The notes beneath the pieces were generated by a model. The model saw only the letters and a list, made by a program, of their open reading frames with translations, had not been told where the DNA came from and searched no databases. Shown here one piece after another: positions 22,227 through 36,612 of a DNA stretch of 64,000 nt (position 1 is its first letter; every line of letters begins with the position of its first letter). Origin of the DNA: Mycobacterium avium subsp. avium (GTDB lineage Bacteria; Actinomycetota; Actinomycetes; Mycobacteriales; Mycobacteriaceae); assembly GCF_009741445.1 (NCBI RefSeq), contig NZ_CP046507.1, positions 1,116,001 through 1,180,000 on the forward strand, in the 5' to 3' direction. A program made the position numbers and the translations under genes.

Positions 22227-23412
22227 TGACGAATCTGACTGAAGCGGTTGAGGGTTCGTCCCTGGCCGCCGCGAACAAGGGGGAGCTGTTCGCCTCCTTC
22301 GACGTGGACGCCTTCGAAGTGCCGCACGGCCGCGACGAGATCTGGCGGTTCACCCCGCTGCGCCGGCTGCGCGGCCTGCACGACGGCTCGGCGCCCGCCA
22401 CCGGCAAGGCCGAGGTCAGCGTCGGAGAGCAACCCGGCCTGCGGGTACAGACCGTGCGCCGCGGCGACGAGCGGCTGGGCCAGGGCGGCATCCCGACGGA
22501 CCGTGTTGCCGCGCAGGCGTTTTCGTCGTTCAACTCCGCGACCCTGATAACCGTGCAGCGTGACACCCAAATCGCCGAGCCGATCGGCGTCACCGTCACC
22601 GGGCCCGGGGAGGGGGCGGTGGCCTACGGGCACCTGCAGATCCGCGTCGAAGAGCTCGCCGAGGCGGTGGTGGTGATCGACCACCGCGGCAGCGGAACCC
22701 TCGCCGACAACGTCGAATTCGTCGTCGACGACGCCGCCCGGCTCACCGTGGTGTGGCTGGCCGACTGGGCCGACGACGCCGTGCACGTCAGCATGCACCA
22801 CGCCCGGCTGGGCAAGGACGCGGTGCTGCGCCACGTCGCGGTCACCCTCGGCGGTGAGGTGGTGCGGTTGACCGCCAACGTGCGCTACACGAGCACCGGC
22901 GGCGACGCCGAGCTGTTGGGCCTGTACTTCGCCGACGACGGCCAGCACCTGGAGTCGCGGCTGCTGGTCGACCACGCGCAGCCGGACTGCAAATCCAACG
23001 TGCTGTACAAGGGTGCGCTGCAAGGCGATCCGGCCTCCGCGCTGCCCGACGCGCACACGGTCTGGGTGGGCGACGTGTTGATCCGTGCCGAAGCCACCGG
23101 CACCGACACCTTCGAGGTGAACCGCAACCTGGTGCTCACCGACGGCGCGCGTGCCGACTCGGTGCCCAACCTGGAGATCGAGACCGGCGAGATCGCCGGG
23201 GCCGGACACGCCAGTGCCACCGGCCGCTTCGACGACGAGCAGCTTTTCTACCTGCGCTCCCGCGGCATCCCCGAAGAGCAGGCGCGGCGCCTGGTGATCC
23301 GCGGCTTCTTCGCCGAAATCATCTCCAAGATCGCGGTGCCCGAGATCCGGGAACGCCTCACCGCAGCCATCGAACACGAACTGGCCTTCACCGAATCGAG
23401 AGCAACAGCTTC

Positions 23413-23416
<4 letters not shown>
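22226..23416 (+). CDS. sufD: Fe-S cluster assembly protein SufD
   Basis: SufB paralogue that pairs with SufB in the SufBC2D complex. 396 residues from the GTG at 22226, whose G is the last base of the sufB TAG, so the genes overlap by 1 bp. The N-terminus is FASFDVDAFEVPHGRDEIWRF, and the beta-helix core ends with DDEQLFYLRSRGIPEEQARR, matching the same element in SufB. The next gene starts inside its stop codon. The frame extends upstream over sufB as a shadow. Confidence 0.95.
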
Positions 23417-25445
<2,029 letters not shown>

Positions 25446-25448
25446 GCC

Positions 25449-25928
25449 GTGCGTCTGGAACAGATGTATCAGGACGTGATCCTCGATCACTACAAGCACC
25501 CGCAGCATCGCGGGTTGCGGGAACCGTTCGGCGCCGAGGTGTTTCACGTCAACCCGGTCTGCGGTGACGAGGTCACCCTGCGGGTGACGCTGTCCGACGA
25601 CGGCGAGACCGTCGCCGACGTCTCCTATGACGGCCAGGGCTGCTCGATCAGCCAGGCGGCCACCTCGGTGCTCACCGAGCAGGTGATCGGCCGCAGCGTC
25701 GAGGAGGCGCTCGACACCATCGGTGCGTTCGCCGAGATGGTGTCCTCGCGCGGCGCCGTCGAGGGCGACGAGAACGTGCTCGGCGACGGGATCGCGTTCG
25801 CCGGAGTGGCCAAATACCCGGCCCGGGTGAAATGCGCGCTGCTGGGCTGGATGGCGTGCAAAGACGCGCTGGCCCAAGCCTATTCGAGAAGAGAGGTGAC
25901 CGATGAGCGAAACCACCGCGCCGGATGA
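25449..25928 (+). CDS. sufU: Sulfurtransferase/scaffold SufU
   Basis: Zinc-containing IscU-like protein that accepts sulphur from SufS. 159 residues from the GTG at 25449. The three cysteines of the family are seen in NPVCGDEV, GQGCSISQ and VKCALLGWMACKDAL; the N-terminal signature is YQDVILDHYKHPQHRGL. It starts 3 bp after sufS and overlaps sufT by 26 bp at its 3' end. Confidence 0.95.
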   Translation: MRLEQMYQDVILDHYKHPQHRGLREPFGAEVFHVNPVCGDEVTLRVTLSDDGETVADVSYDGQGCSISQAATSVLTEQVIGRSVEEALDTIGAFAEMVSSRGAVEGDENVLGDGIAFAGVAKYPARVKCALLGWMACKDALAQAYSRREVTDERNHRAG

Positions 25929-26250
25929 CGAACTGCTCGCCGACGTCGAGGAGGCGATGCGCGACGTCGTCGACCCCGAACTCGGCATCAACGTCGTCGA
26001 CCTGGGGCTCGTCTACGGGCTCAACGTCGAGGAGGGCGACCAGGGAACGGTCGCCCTGATCGACATGACGCTGACGTCGGCGGCCTGCCCGCTGACCGAC
26101 GTCATCGAGGACCAGTCGCGCAGCGCGCTGGTGGGCGCCGGCCTGGTCGACGACCTGCGGATCAACTGGGTGTGGAACCCGCCGTGGGGCCCGGACAAGA
26201 TCACCGACGAGGGCCGCGAGCAGCTGCGCGCGCTCGGCTTCACCGTCTAG
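25903..26250 (+). CDS. sufT: Fe-S assembly factor SufT (MIP18/DUF59)
   Basis: Small maturation factor for Fe-S proteins, 115 residues. Shows the DUF59 signature: DPELGINVVDLGLVYGL and MTLTSAACPLTDVIEDQ with the single reactive Cys, then INWVWNPPWGPDKITDEGREQL. The ATG at 25903 follows GAGAGG and lies inside sufU, a 26-bp overlap. Last gene of the suf operon; the next genes are convergent. Confidence 0.95.
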   Translation: MSETTAPDDELLADVEEAMRDVVDPELGINVVDLGLVYGLNVEEGDQGTVALIDMTLTSAACPLTDVIEDQSRSALVGAGLVDDLRINWVWNPPWGPDKITDEGREQLRALGFTV

Positions 26251-26281
26251 AACCGTCTAAAGCAGCCCGCCTGAACAGCCG

Positions 26282-27016
26282 CTAAAGGTGCAGCGGCAGG
26301 TGTGGCAGGTGCAGGTGGTGGTGCGGATGCCCCATCGGCGGGCAGGTCTCGAGGCTGATCATCGTCGCGTGCAGCACCCCGCCGTCTTGAGTTCCATTGG
26401 CCCCCAAGCACTTTCCATTCGTGATCGCCTGGGCGTCCGACGGCGTCTGCTTCTGGTATGACGTCGAGTCGGCGACGGTCACGTTGGTGGGGCCGCCGGG
26501 GCCCAGGCCGGTGACCGCGATGGTGTTGCCGTCCACCGAGGCGACCGTGCCGAAGAATCCGGCCGGCGGCGGGCATTTGCCGTCCGCGGCCGGGGTCACC
26601 GTCACCGACTGCGCGGTGATCGCGCCGGGCGGCGGCGCGCTCTGCGGGGTGGCGCGCACGTTCACGCAGCTGCCGGGCGTCACGTCGGCCAGCTTCGCCG
26701 GGCCGACCTGAACCACCCGCGTCTGCGGGGTGTAGTCCACGGTGGCCGAGCCGGTGCGGGTCCGCAGCGCGATGGTGCCGCCCGAATTCGACTGGACCAT
26801 GCCCTCGACGTAGTCCCTGCCCGCCGGCGGCGGCGCCGGTGACGCGGGGGGCGCCGCGCTGGGTGCCGGCGGCGGGACGGCGGTGACGGCCGGCGGGGCG
26901 CTGCTGCTCGACGAGTCGTGCGAGGGCCCGCACATGGCCACCCCGAACACGATGAGGGCGATCACCGCGCCGATCGCGATCTGCGTCCGCCGCGGCTTCA
27001 ACGAAAGGGCAGGCAC
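26282..27016 (-). CDS. Membrane-anchored DUF5666-like protein with His-rich tail
   Basis: 244 residues from a GTG at 27016 with GGAGAAGAG upstream; the frame is open 13 codons earlier. One N-terminal hydrophobic segment (IAIGAVIALIVFGVAMCG) is followed by a Ser/Pro-rich linker and two related beta-rich modules: GMVQSNSGGTIALRTRTGSA up to DVTPGSCVNV, and GTVASVDGNTIAVTGLG up to ITNGKCLGA. These match the DUF5666 pattern. The tail, MGHPHHHLHLPHLPLHL, is strongly His-rich and could bind metal. A paralogue with the same two modules lies just upstream. Function unknown. Convergent with sufT (31-bp gap). Confidence 0.75.
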   Translation of the reverse strand: MPALSLKPRRTQIAIGAVIALIVFGVAMCGPSHDSSSSSAPPAVTAVPPPAPSAAPPASPAPPPAGRDYVEGMVQSNSGGTIALRTRTGSATVDYTPQTRVVQVGPAKLADVTPGSCVNVRATPQSAPPPGAITAQSVTVTPAADGKCPPPAGFFGTVASVDGNTIAVTGLGPGGPTNVTVADSTSYQKQTPSDAQAITNGKCLGANGTQDGGVLHATMISLETCPPMGHPHHHLHLPHLPLHL

Positions 27017-27129
27017 AGACTCTTCTCCGATCGCGCGGTTCGCCGTCGTCAGCAAGTACCCCCGCCGGCCGCGGTTCTCACGCCGCGGCCGGCAGAAGTG
27101 ACGGCAGTCTCAGGCGGGGCCGGCCGGGC

Positions 27130-27906
27130 TCATCCGCCGTGGCCGGGCTGCTTGGGCTTGCCGCACTTGCCGTCGACGGCCTGACGTAGCTGAATGCTGG
27201 TCGCCTGCAGTGCGCCGCCGCTGTCGTTGGTTCCGCGCGCGGACAGGCATTTGCCGGGCGTGATCGCGTCGGTGTTGGCCGACGACTGCTTGGTGTATTT
27301 GGTCTTGTCGTCGACCGTCACGGTGGTCTGGGTGGTGTTGCCGCTGGGGTCGGTGCCGGTGACGTTGATGGTGTTACCGGAGACCGAGGCCACCGAGCCG
27401 CGAACCAGGGCCGGCTTGGCGGGCGCCTGCGACGGCGGCAGCGACGGAGCCGGGCTGCTGGATCCGCCCGGGGTGGGCTGGTGCGGCTTCGGGCAGGCGC
27501 CGTTGACGGACTGGCTGATCTTGACCGATGCGGCGGTGACCGGCTGGCCGGGCGCCGAGCCCTCGGTCGGCTTGACGCTGACGCAGCTGCCCGGGGTGAC
27601 GTCGGGCAGCCCGGCCGGGACCGCCTCGGTGATCTTGGTGGTGGAGGTGAAGTTCACCGCGGCGGTGCCGTTGTCTTCCTTGGTGACCTGGATGGAGTTG
27701 CCCGCCACCGACGCGATCAGGCCGCTGACCTTCGCTTCGGCGTTCGGGGCGGCGGAGGTGCTGGTCGAGGTGACCGTGGAGGTCGAGGTGGACGTCGAGG
27801 TGGGGCTGGACTTGTTCGACGTGCCGCAGGCGGACAGGGACACCGCGGTGGCTCCCGCCACGGCGAACACCGCGACGCGGGCGAGCCCGTGACAGCTGGC
27901 AGACAT
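27130..27906 (-). CDS. DUF5666-like lipoprotein
   Basis: 258 residues, ATG at 27906 with GGAGA upstream. The signal peptide ends in a lipobox, VSLSACGTS, so the mature protein should be lipid-anchored at Cys27 or 28. A Thr/Ser repeat linker (TSTSTSTSTV and following) precedes two DUF5666-like modules: GLIASVAGNSIQVT up to DVTPGSCVSVKP, and GSVASVSGNTINVTGT up to ITPGKCLSARG. Same architecture as the gene downstream, so the pair arose by tandem duplication. Occupies the place where M. tuberculosis has a PE_PGRS gene. Exported, function unknown. Confidence 0.8.
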   Translation of the reverse strand: MSASCHGLARVAVFAVAGATAVSLSACGTSNKSSPTSTSTSTSTVTSTSTSAAPNAEAKVSGLIASVAGNSIQVTKEDNGTAAVNFTSTTKITEAVPAGLPDVTPGSCVSVKPTEGSAPGQPVTAASVKISQSVNGACPKPHQPTPGGSSSPAPSLPPSQAPAKPALVRGSVASVSGNTINVTGTDPSGNTTQTTVTVDDKTKYTKQSSANTDAITPGKCLSARGTNDSGGALQATSIQLRQAVDGKCGKPKQPGHGG

Positions 27907-27995
27907 CAAGGTTTCTCCAATCGCCGGTTTAACGCCAACGTCATGGTTTACCCGCTGAAACTGTGCCTAACCTGTGGGTTCGCCGCCGGAGCTGC

Positions 27996-29825
27996 TCAGA
28001 ACGCCGCTTCGGGCAGCTTCATGATCTCGTCGTCGATGGCTTCGATGATGCCGCGCAGCCCGCTCAGCCGCGGCAGCATGTTCTTGGCGAAGAACGCCGC
28101 GGTCGCGATCTTGCCCCGGTAGAACGCCTCGTCGTCGCCGCCGGCGCCGGCCGCCAACGCGCGCTGTGCGACGTCGGCGTGCACCAGCAACCGCCACCCG
28201 ATCAGCAGATCGCCGACCGCGAGCAGATAGCGCACCGACGCCAGCCCCACCTTGTAGATGTCGGTCGGCTGCTCGGCCGCCGACATCAGGTAGCCGGTCA
28301 GCGCACCCGTCATCGCCGTGACGTCGTCGAAGGCGGTCTGCAGCAGCTCGGCGATCGGCCGCAGCGCCTCGTCGCAGTCGTCGACGGTCGCGGTGATCTG
28401 AGCCGTCACGAACTGCAGGGCCTGGCCGCGGTCGCGCACGATCTTGCGGAAGAAGAAGTCGAGCGCCTGGATGGCGGTGGTGCCCTCGTACAGCGAGTCG
28501 ATCTTGGAGTCGCGGATGTACTGCTCGAGCGGGTAGTCCTGCAAGAAGCCCGAACCGCCCAGCGTCTGCAGCGACTCGGTCAGCACCTCGTAGGCCCGCT
28601 CCGAGCTCACCCCTTTCACGATCGGCAGCAGCAGATCGTCGACCCGGTGCGCCATGTCGTGATCGGCACCCGAAACACGTTGCGCCACTTGATCATCCTG
28701 ATGTGCGGCGGCGTACATGTAGAGCGCGCGCAGGCCCTCGGCATACGCCTTCTGGGTCATCAGGCTGCGACGCACGTCGGGGTGGTGGATGATGGTGACC
28801 CGCGGCGCGGTCTTGTCGGCCATCTGCGTCAAGTCCGCGCCCTGCACCCGCTCCTTGGCGAACGCCAGCGCGTTGAGGTAGCCGGTGGACAGCGTGCCGG
28901 CGGCCTTGACCCCGATCGTCATCCGCGCCTGCTCGATCACGGTGAACATCTGCGCGATACCGCGGTGCACGTCGCCGACCAGGTAGCCGACGGCGGGCAC
29001 ATCCGTTGCGCCGAAAGTCAATTCGCAGGTGGGGGAGGACTTGATGCCCATCTTGTGTTCCACGCCGGTGACGAAAACCCCGTTGCGCGGCCCCAATTCG
29101 AACGTCTCCGGGTCGAACAGGTACTTGGGCACGTAGAACAGGCTCAGCCCCTTGGTGCCCGGGCCGGCGCCCTCGGGGCGCGCCAGCACCAGGTGGAAGA
29201 TGTTCTCGGCGGTGTCGCCCACATCCCCGCCGGAGATGAAACGCTTGACGCCCTCGATGTGCCAGGTGCCGTCGGGTTGTTCGATGGCCTTGGCCCGGCC
29301 GGCGCCGACGTCGGAGCCGGCGTCGGGTTCGGTGAGCACCATGGTGGCCGCCCAGCCGCGCTCCACACCCTCGGCGGCCCAGCGCCGCTGCTGCTCGTTG
29401 CCCTCTAAGTACAACGCCTGGGACATGAACGGGCCCAGGCAGAAGAAGTTCGCCGACGGGTTGGCGCAGATCAGCATCTCGTTGACCGCCCACGCCAGCG
29501 GCGGCGGGGCGGGCATCCCGCCGATCTCCTCGGCCATGCCCAGCCGCCACCAGCCGGCCTCCTTGAGCGCGGCCACCGTCTTGGCCAGCTCCTCGGGCAC
29601 GGTGATGGCGTGCTCGGCCGGGTCGAACACCGGCGGGTTGCGGTCGGCGAAGGCGAAGGTCTCGGCCACCGGGCCTTCGGCCAGGCGCGCGGCCTCGGCC
29701 AGAATGGTGCGTGCCGTCTCCTCGTCGAGGTCGCCGTAGCCTCCGCTGCCCAGCACGGCGCCGACATCGAGGACCTCGAACAGGTTGAACTCGAGATCAC
29801 GAACGTTAGCGATGTAGTGGCCCAA
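27996..29825 (-). CDS. fadE15: Acyl-CoA dehydrogenase FadE15-like
   Basis: FAD-dependent acyl-CoA dehydrogenase of the long (about 610-residue) class, first step of beta-oxidation of acyl chains. 609 residues from the TTG at 29825, which has GAGGGA 6 nt upstream and gives the typical N-terminus [21 protein letters not shown]; the open frame continues upstream without support. The FAD-binding region is [15 protein letters not shown], followed by KRFISGGD. The C-terminal half has [20 protein letters not shown] and [19 protein letters not shown]. It closely resembles FadE5 as well, and the symbol follows synteny. Divergent from trxA. Confidence 0.9.
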   Translation of the reverse strand: MGHYIANVRDLEFNLFEVLDVGAVLGSGGYGDLDEETARTILAEAARLAEGPVAETFAFADRNPPVFDPAEHAITVPEELAKTVAALKEAGWWRLGMAEEIGGMPAPPPLAWAVNEMLICANPSANFFCLGPFMSQALYLEGNEQQRRWAAEGVERGWAATMVLTEPDAGSDVGAGRAKAIEQPDGTWHIEGVKRFISGGDVGDTAENIFHLVLARPEGAGPGTKGLSLFYVPKYLFDPETFELGPRNGVFVTGVEHKMGIKSSPTCELTFGATDVPAVGYLVGDVHRGIAQMFTVIEQARMTIGVKAAGTLSTGYLNALAFAKERVQGADLTQMADKTAPRVTIIHHPDVRRSLMTQKAYAEGLRALYMYAAAHQDDQVAQRVSGADHDMAHRVDDLLLPIVKGVSSERAYEVLTESLQTLGGSGFLQDYPLEQYIRDSKIDSLYEGTTAIQALDFFFRKIVRDRGQALQFVTAQITATVDDCDEALRPIAELLQTAFDDVTAMTGALTGYLMSAAEQPTDIYKVGLASVRYLLAVGDLLIGWRLLVHADVAQRALAAGAGGDDEAFYRGKIATAAFFAKNMLPRLSGLRGIIEAIDDEIMKLPEAAF

Positions 29826-29966
29826 CGTGATTCCCTCACTGCTCGTTGCGGGCGGCGGAGCGTCAGGCTCAGTCTGTCGGACGCGAGAAAACGTACGCAA
29901 CCGTAACCAGGCCGGCGCCGCTCAGGTCCGGGAACATCGGGTGGCCGCCGCGCGTTGGGAGCAAAT

Positions 29967-30320
29967 GTGACAACAGTCGATCTCACCGCCGAGAAATTCA
30001 ACGAAACCATCGAGGGCAACGACATCGTGCTCGTCGACTTCTGGGCGTCCTGGTGCGGCCCCTGCCGCCAGTTCGGGCCCACTTTCCAGGCGTCGTCAGA
30101 GAAACACCCCGACATCGTGCACGCCAAGGTCGACACCGAGGCCGAACAGCAGCTGGCCGCGGCCGCCCAGATCCGGTCCATTCCCACGCTGATGGCCTTC
30201 AAGAAGGGCAAACTGCTGTTCAACCAGCCCGGCGCGCTGCCGCCCGCCGCTCTGGAAGACCTGGTGCAGCAGGTCCGCGCATTCGACGTGGACGCGGCCA
30301 TCGCCGAGCAAGGCGAATAA
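29967..30320 (+). CDS. trxA: Thioredoxin
   Basis: Small disulphide reductase, 117 residues from the GTG at 29967, which has GGGAG upstream; a TTG 4 codons earlier is in frame but less well placed. The active site is ASWCGPCRQF with the WCGPC redox pair near residue 34. The cis-Pro loop is RSIPTLMAF. Only one thioredoxin gene is present here; M. tuberculosis has two tandem ones (Rv1470, Rv1471, from memory) and ctpD before them. Confidence 0.93.
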   Translation: MTTVDLTAEKFNETIEGNDIVLVDFWASWCGPCRQFGPTFQASSEKHPDIVHAKVDTEAEQQLAAAAQIRSIPTLMAFKKGKLLFNQPGALPPAALEDLVQQVRAFDVDAAIAEQGE

Positions 30321-30342
30321 CCCGACGCGCTACCGTGCACGG

Positions 30343-31152
30343 GTGAGTTTGGTACTGGTAGACCACCCGCGGCCCGGCGTCGCGCTGATCACCCTCAATC
30401 GCCCCGAGCGGATGAACTCCATGGCGTTCGACGTCATGGTCCCGCTCAAGGAGGCCCTGCAGAAGGTCACCTACGACAACGCGGTGCGGGTGGTCGTGCT
30501 GACCGGGGCCGGCCGCGGCTTCTCCTCGGGCGCCGACCACAAGTCCGCGGGCACGGTGCCCCACGTCGAGGGGCTGACCCGGCCCACTTATGCGCTGCGG
30601 TCCATGGAGATCCTCGACGAGGTCATCCTGGCGCTGCGCCGGCTGCATCAACCGGTGATCGCCGCGGTCAACGGCCCGGCCATCGGCGGCGGCCTGTGCC
30701 TGGCGCTGGCCGCCGACATCCGGGTGGCCTCCACCAGCGCCTACTTCCGCGCCGCGGGCATCAACAACGGGCTCACCGCCAGCGAGCTGGGCCTGTCCTA
30801 CCTGCTGCCGCGGGCGATCGGGTCGTCGCGGGCCTTCGAGATCATGCTGACCGGCCGCGACGTCACCGCCGAAGAGGCCGAGCGGATCGGCCTGGTGTCC
30901 TGCCAGGTGCCCGAGGAGCAACTGCTGGACACCTGCTACGCCATCGCCGCGCGGATCGCGGCGTTCTCCCGGCCGGGAATCGAGTTGACCAAGCGCACGC
31001 TGTGGAGTGGACTGGACGCCGGTAGCCTGGAAGGGCACATGCAAGCCGAGGGCTTGGGACAGCTTTTCGTCCGCCTGCTCACCGCCAACTTCGAGGAAGC
31101 GGTTGCCGCGCGCGCGGAACGACGGCCGCCGGTGTTCACCGACGACAAATAG
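30343..31152 (+). CDS. echA12: Enoyl-CoA hydratase/isomerase family protein
   Basis: Crotonase-fold enzyme acting on acyl-CoA thioesters, 269 residues, GTG at 30343. The first oxyanion-hole loop is GRGFSSGADHKSAG, the second is AVNGPAIGGGLCLALAADI, followed by FRAAGINNGLTASELGLSY where the catalytic acid usually lies. Whether it hydrates or isomerises cannot be told by eye. It starts 22 bp after trxA on the same strand. The symbol is by synteny with Rv1472. Confidence 0.88.
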   Translation: MSLVLVDHPRPGVALITLNRPERMNSMAFDVMVPLKEALQKVTYDNAVRVVVLTGAGRGFSSGADHKSAGTVPHVEGLTRPTYALRSMEILDEVILALRRLHQPVIAAVNGPAIGGGLCLALAADIRVASTSAYFRAAGINNGLTASELGLSYLLPRAIGSSRAFEIMLTGRDVTAEEAERIGLVSCQVPEEQLLDTCYAIAARIAAFSRPGIELTKRTLWSGLDAGSLEGHMQAEGLGQLFVRLLTANFEEAVAARAERRPPVFTDDK

Positions 31153-31175
31153 TTTTTCAGTTCAGGAGAGCGATC

Positions 31176-32813
31176 GTGATCACGGCCACGGACCTCGAGG
31201 TCCGCGCGGGCGCGCGCATCCTGCTCTCACCCGACGGGCCCGACCTACGCGTGCAGCCCGGCGACCGGATCGGGTTGGTCGGCCGCAACGGCGCCGGCAA
31301 GACCACCACCCTGCGCATCCTGGCGGGGGAGACCGAGCCGTACGCCGGGACGATCGCCCGCAGCGGCGAAATCGGTTATCTGCCACGGGATCCCAAAGAG
31401 GGCGACCTGGACGTGCTGGCCCGCGACCGGGTGCTGTCGGCGCGCGGGCTGGACGTGTTGCTCACCGACCTGGAAAAGCAGCAGGCGTTGATGGCCGAGG
31501 TCGCCGACGACGACGCCCGCGACCGCGCGATCCGCCGGTACGGCCAGCTCGAGGAGCGTTTCGTGGCCCTGGGCGGCTACGGCGCCGAGAGCGAGGCCAG
31601 CCGCATCTGCGCCAGCCTCGGCCTGCCGGAACGGGTGCTGACGCAGCAGCTGCGCACCCTGTCCGGCGGGCAGCGCCGCCGGGTGGAGCTGGCCCGCATC
31701 CTGTTCGCCGCCGCTGAGGGTGGGGCCACCGGTTCTGGTTCGGCGACCACGCTGCTGCTCGACGAGCCGACCAACCACCTGGACGCCGATTCGATCGGCT
31801 GGCTGCGCGACTTCCTGCGGGCCCACACCGGCGGGCTGGTGATCATCAGCCACAACGTCGAGCTGCTCGCCGACGTCGTCAACCGGGTCTGGTTTTTGGA
31901 CGCGGTGCGCGGCGAGGTCGACGTCTACAACATGAGCTGGCAGAAGTACCTCGACGCGCGGGCCACCGACGAACAGCGCCGCCGCCGGGAACGCGCCAAC
32001 GCCGAACGCAAGGCCGCCGCGCTGCGCACCCAGGCCGCCAAGCTGGGCGCCAAGGCCACCAAAGCCGTTGCGGCACAGAACATGTTGCGTCGCGCCGACC
32101 GGATGATGGCCGCGCTCGACGAGGAGCGCGTCGCCGACAAGGTGGCCCGCATCAAGTTCCCCACGCCGGCGGCCTGCGGGCGCACCCCGCTGACCGCCAC
32201 CGGGCTGAGCAAGTCCTACGGGTCGCTGGAGGTGTTCAGCGGGGTGGACCTGGCCATCGACCGCGGCTCCCGGGTGGTGGTGCTGGGCCTCAACGGCGCC
32301 GGCAAGACCACCCTGCTGCGCCTGCTGGCCGGCGCCGAGACGCCCGACACCGGACGGATCGAGCCCGGACACGGTTTGCGGATCGGCTATTTCGCGCAGG
32401 AACACGACACGCTGGACAACGATGCGACCGTCTGGCAGAACATCCGCCACGCCGTACCGGATTCCGGCGAGCAGGACCTGCGCGGCCTGCTGGGGGCGTT
32501 CATGTTCAGCGGGCCCCAACTCGACCAACCGGCCGGCACGCTGTCCGGCGGCGAGAAGACCCGGCTGGCGCTGGCCGGTCTGGTCGCGTCGACCGCCAAC
32601 GTGTTGCTGCTCGACGAGCCGACCAACAACCTCGATCCCGCCTCGCGCGAGCAGGTGCTCGACGCGCTGCGCAGCTACACCGGCGCTGTGGTGCTGGTGA
32701 CGCACGACCCGGGCGCCGCCGAGGCCCTCGACCCGCAGCGGGTGGTGCTGTTGCCCGACGGCACCGAGGACTACTGGTCCGACGAATACCGCGATCTCAT
32801 CGAGCTCGCCTGA
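31176..32813 (+). CDS. ABC-F family ATPase (Rv1473-like)
   Basis: Soluble protein with two ABC domains and no membrane segments, 545 residues; ABC-F proteins act on the ribosome, and some give resistance to ribosome-targeting antibiotics. GTG at 31176 after AGGAGAG. Domain 1: Walker A GRNGAGKTTT, signature LSGGQRRRVELA, Walker B LLLDEPTNHLDADS. Linker (residues about 250-320) is basic and helical, as in the ribosome-inserting arm. Domain 2: GLNGAGKTTLLR, LSGGEKTRLALA, LLLDEPTNNLDPAS. 24 bp downstream of echA12. Role in translation rather than transport is inferred from the family. Confidence 0.9.
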   Translation: MITATDLEVRAGARILLSPDGPDLRVQPGDRIGLVGRNGAGKTTTLRILAGETEPYAGTIARSGEIGYLPRDPKEGDLDVLARDRVLSARGLDVLLTDLEKQQALMAEVADDDARDRAIRRYGQLEERFVALGGYGAESEASRICASLGLPERVLTQQLRTLSGGQRRRVELARILFAAAEGGATGSGSATTLLLDEPTNHLDADSIGWLRDFLRAHTGGLVIISHNVELLADVVNRVWFLDAVRGEVDVYNMSWQKYLDARATDEQRRRRERANAERKAAALRTQAAKLGAKATKAVAAQNMLRRADRMMAALDEERVADKVARIKFPTPAACGRTPLTATGLSKSYGSLEVFSGVDLAIDRGSRVVVLGLNGAGKTTLLRLLAGAETPDTGRIEPGHGLRIGYFAQEHDTLDNDATVWQNIRHAVPDSGEQDLRGLLGAFMFSGPQLDQPAGTLSGGEKTRLALAGLVASTANVLLLDEPTNNLDPASREQVLDALRSYTGAVVLVTHDPGAAEALDPQRVVLLPDGTEDYWSDEYRDLIELA

Positions 32814-32915
32814 TCTGACGGCACGCCGCCGCAGGCGATTCGGCGAAATCCGCCCGCACCCGGCGACGGCTTTCTACTCTAGGGGCTTGCGATGTGTCCG
32901 GGCGTCGGAGGAGCC

Positions 32916-33125
32916 ATGAGAAGAACAGTGCAGCGGTCGGCCAACTCGCGCGACCAGTTGTTGGACGAGCTACGTCACGCCTACGAAAGCGGCGCCAGCA
33001 TCCGCAGTCTGGTCGCGCGGACCGGCCGGTCCTACGGGTCGATTCACAGCATGCTGCGCGAGTCGGGGACCACGATGCGCAGCCGCGGCGGGCCCAACCG
33101 CACGGCCAAGGCGGCGCGCGCCTAG
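32916..33125 (+). CDS. Small helix-turn-helix protein (Rv1473A-like)
   Basis: 69 residues, very basic. ATG at 32916 with a strong GGAGGAG; an earlier in-frame ATG (32892) has none. The core RDQLLDELRHAYESGASIRSLVARTGRSYGSIHSML forms a helix-turn-helix, and the tail MRSRGGPNRTAKAARA is Arg/Lys-rich, as in small nucleoid-associated or regulatory DNA-binding proteins. A TACTCT hexamer at 32875-32880 would start a transcript near 32887, giving a 29-nt leader. Overlaps the convergent tetR gene by 4 bp. Confidence 0.8.
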   Translation: MRRTVQRSANSRDQLLDELRHAYESGASIRSLVARTGRSYGSIHSMLRESGTTMRSRGGPNRTAKAARA

Positions 33126-33700
33126 CCCGGCCGGGAGTCGTTGCGCCGCACCGAGTTTTCCACCAGGTCCAGCACCGCGGACAGCCGCTGCGGATCCTCG
33201 CCGGACGCCAACCGGGCCACCAGCCCGTCGAGCACCAACTCCAGGTAGCACTGCAGCACATCGCCGGGCACGTCGTCGCGCACCCGGTGCGCCTCGGTCT
33301 GCCGACGCAGCCGGTCGGTGGTCGCGGCCGCCAGTTCGGCGGAGCGTTCCGCCCAGCCGCGGCTGAACGCCGGATCGTTGCGCAGCTTGCGGGCGATCTC
33401 CAATCTGGTGGCCAGCCAGTCGAACTGGTCGGGCGCGGCCAGCATGTCGCGCATCACCTGGATCAGCCCGGCCCGCGACGCCACCTCGGCCATCCGCTCG
33501 GCGTCCTCGTGGGCGAGGGCGAAAAACAGCGCGTCCTTGTCCCGGAAGTGGTGGAAGATCGCGCCGCGCGACATCCCGATGGCCTGCTCCAGCCGGCGCA
33601 CCGTGGCCTTGTCGTAGCCGAATTCGGCGAAGCAGCGGCGGGCGCCGTCGAGGATCTGGCGGCGCCGGGCCGCCAGATGGTCCTCGCTGACTTTTGGCAT
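33122..33700 (-). CDS. TetR-family regulator, AcnR-like (Rv1474c-like)
   Basis: 192 residues. N-terminal TetR DNA-binding domain: RRRQILDGARRCFAEFGYDKATVRRLEQ, then SRGAIFHHFRDKDALFFAL. The C-terminal ligand-binding half is helical with no known motif. It lies 35 bp downstream of acn on the same strand, the arrangement of AcnR in Corynebacterium (aconitase repressor). An exact match to the AcnR operator consensus lies in front of acn (36613-36628), so it very probably represses acn. Convergent with the small HTH gene. Confidence 0.9.
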   Translation of the reverse strand: MPKVSEDHLAARRRQILDGARRCFAEFGYDKATVRRLEQAIGMSRGAIFHHFRDKDALFFALAHEDAERMAEVASRAGLIQVMRDMLAAPDQFDWLATRLEIARKLRNDPAFSRGWAERSAELAAATTDRLRRQTEAHRVRDDVPGDVLQCYLELVLDGLVARLASGEDPQRLSAVLDLVENSVRRNDSRPG

Positions 33701-33735
33701 CTAGCTGGGCATCCGGCAGGGAGTCGTCGGCCGGG

Positions 33736-36549
<2,814 letters not shown>

Positions 36550-36612
36550 TTCAACTCCCAAGGATTTAGTTCTTCCGCCGACGGGCCGTGTCGGCGACGG
36601 TGCCAACTTTAA

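Noticed and set aside
32887..32919. A 10-codon leaderless TTG ORF ahead of the small HTH gene (TACTCT, 6-nt spacer, TTG; stop overlapping the ATG).
   Set aside because: TTG leaderless starts are rare and the HTH gene has its own strong GGAGGAG; a short untranslated leader is the simpler reading.
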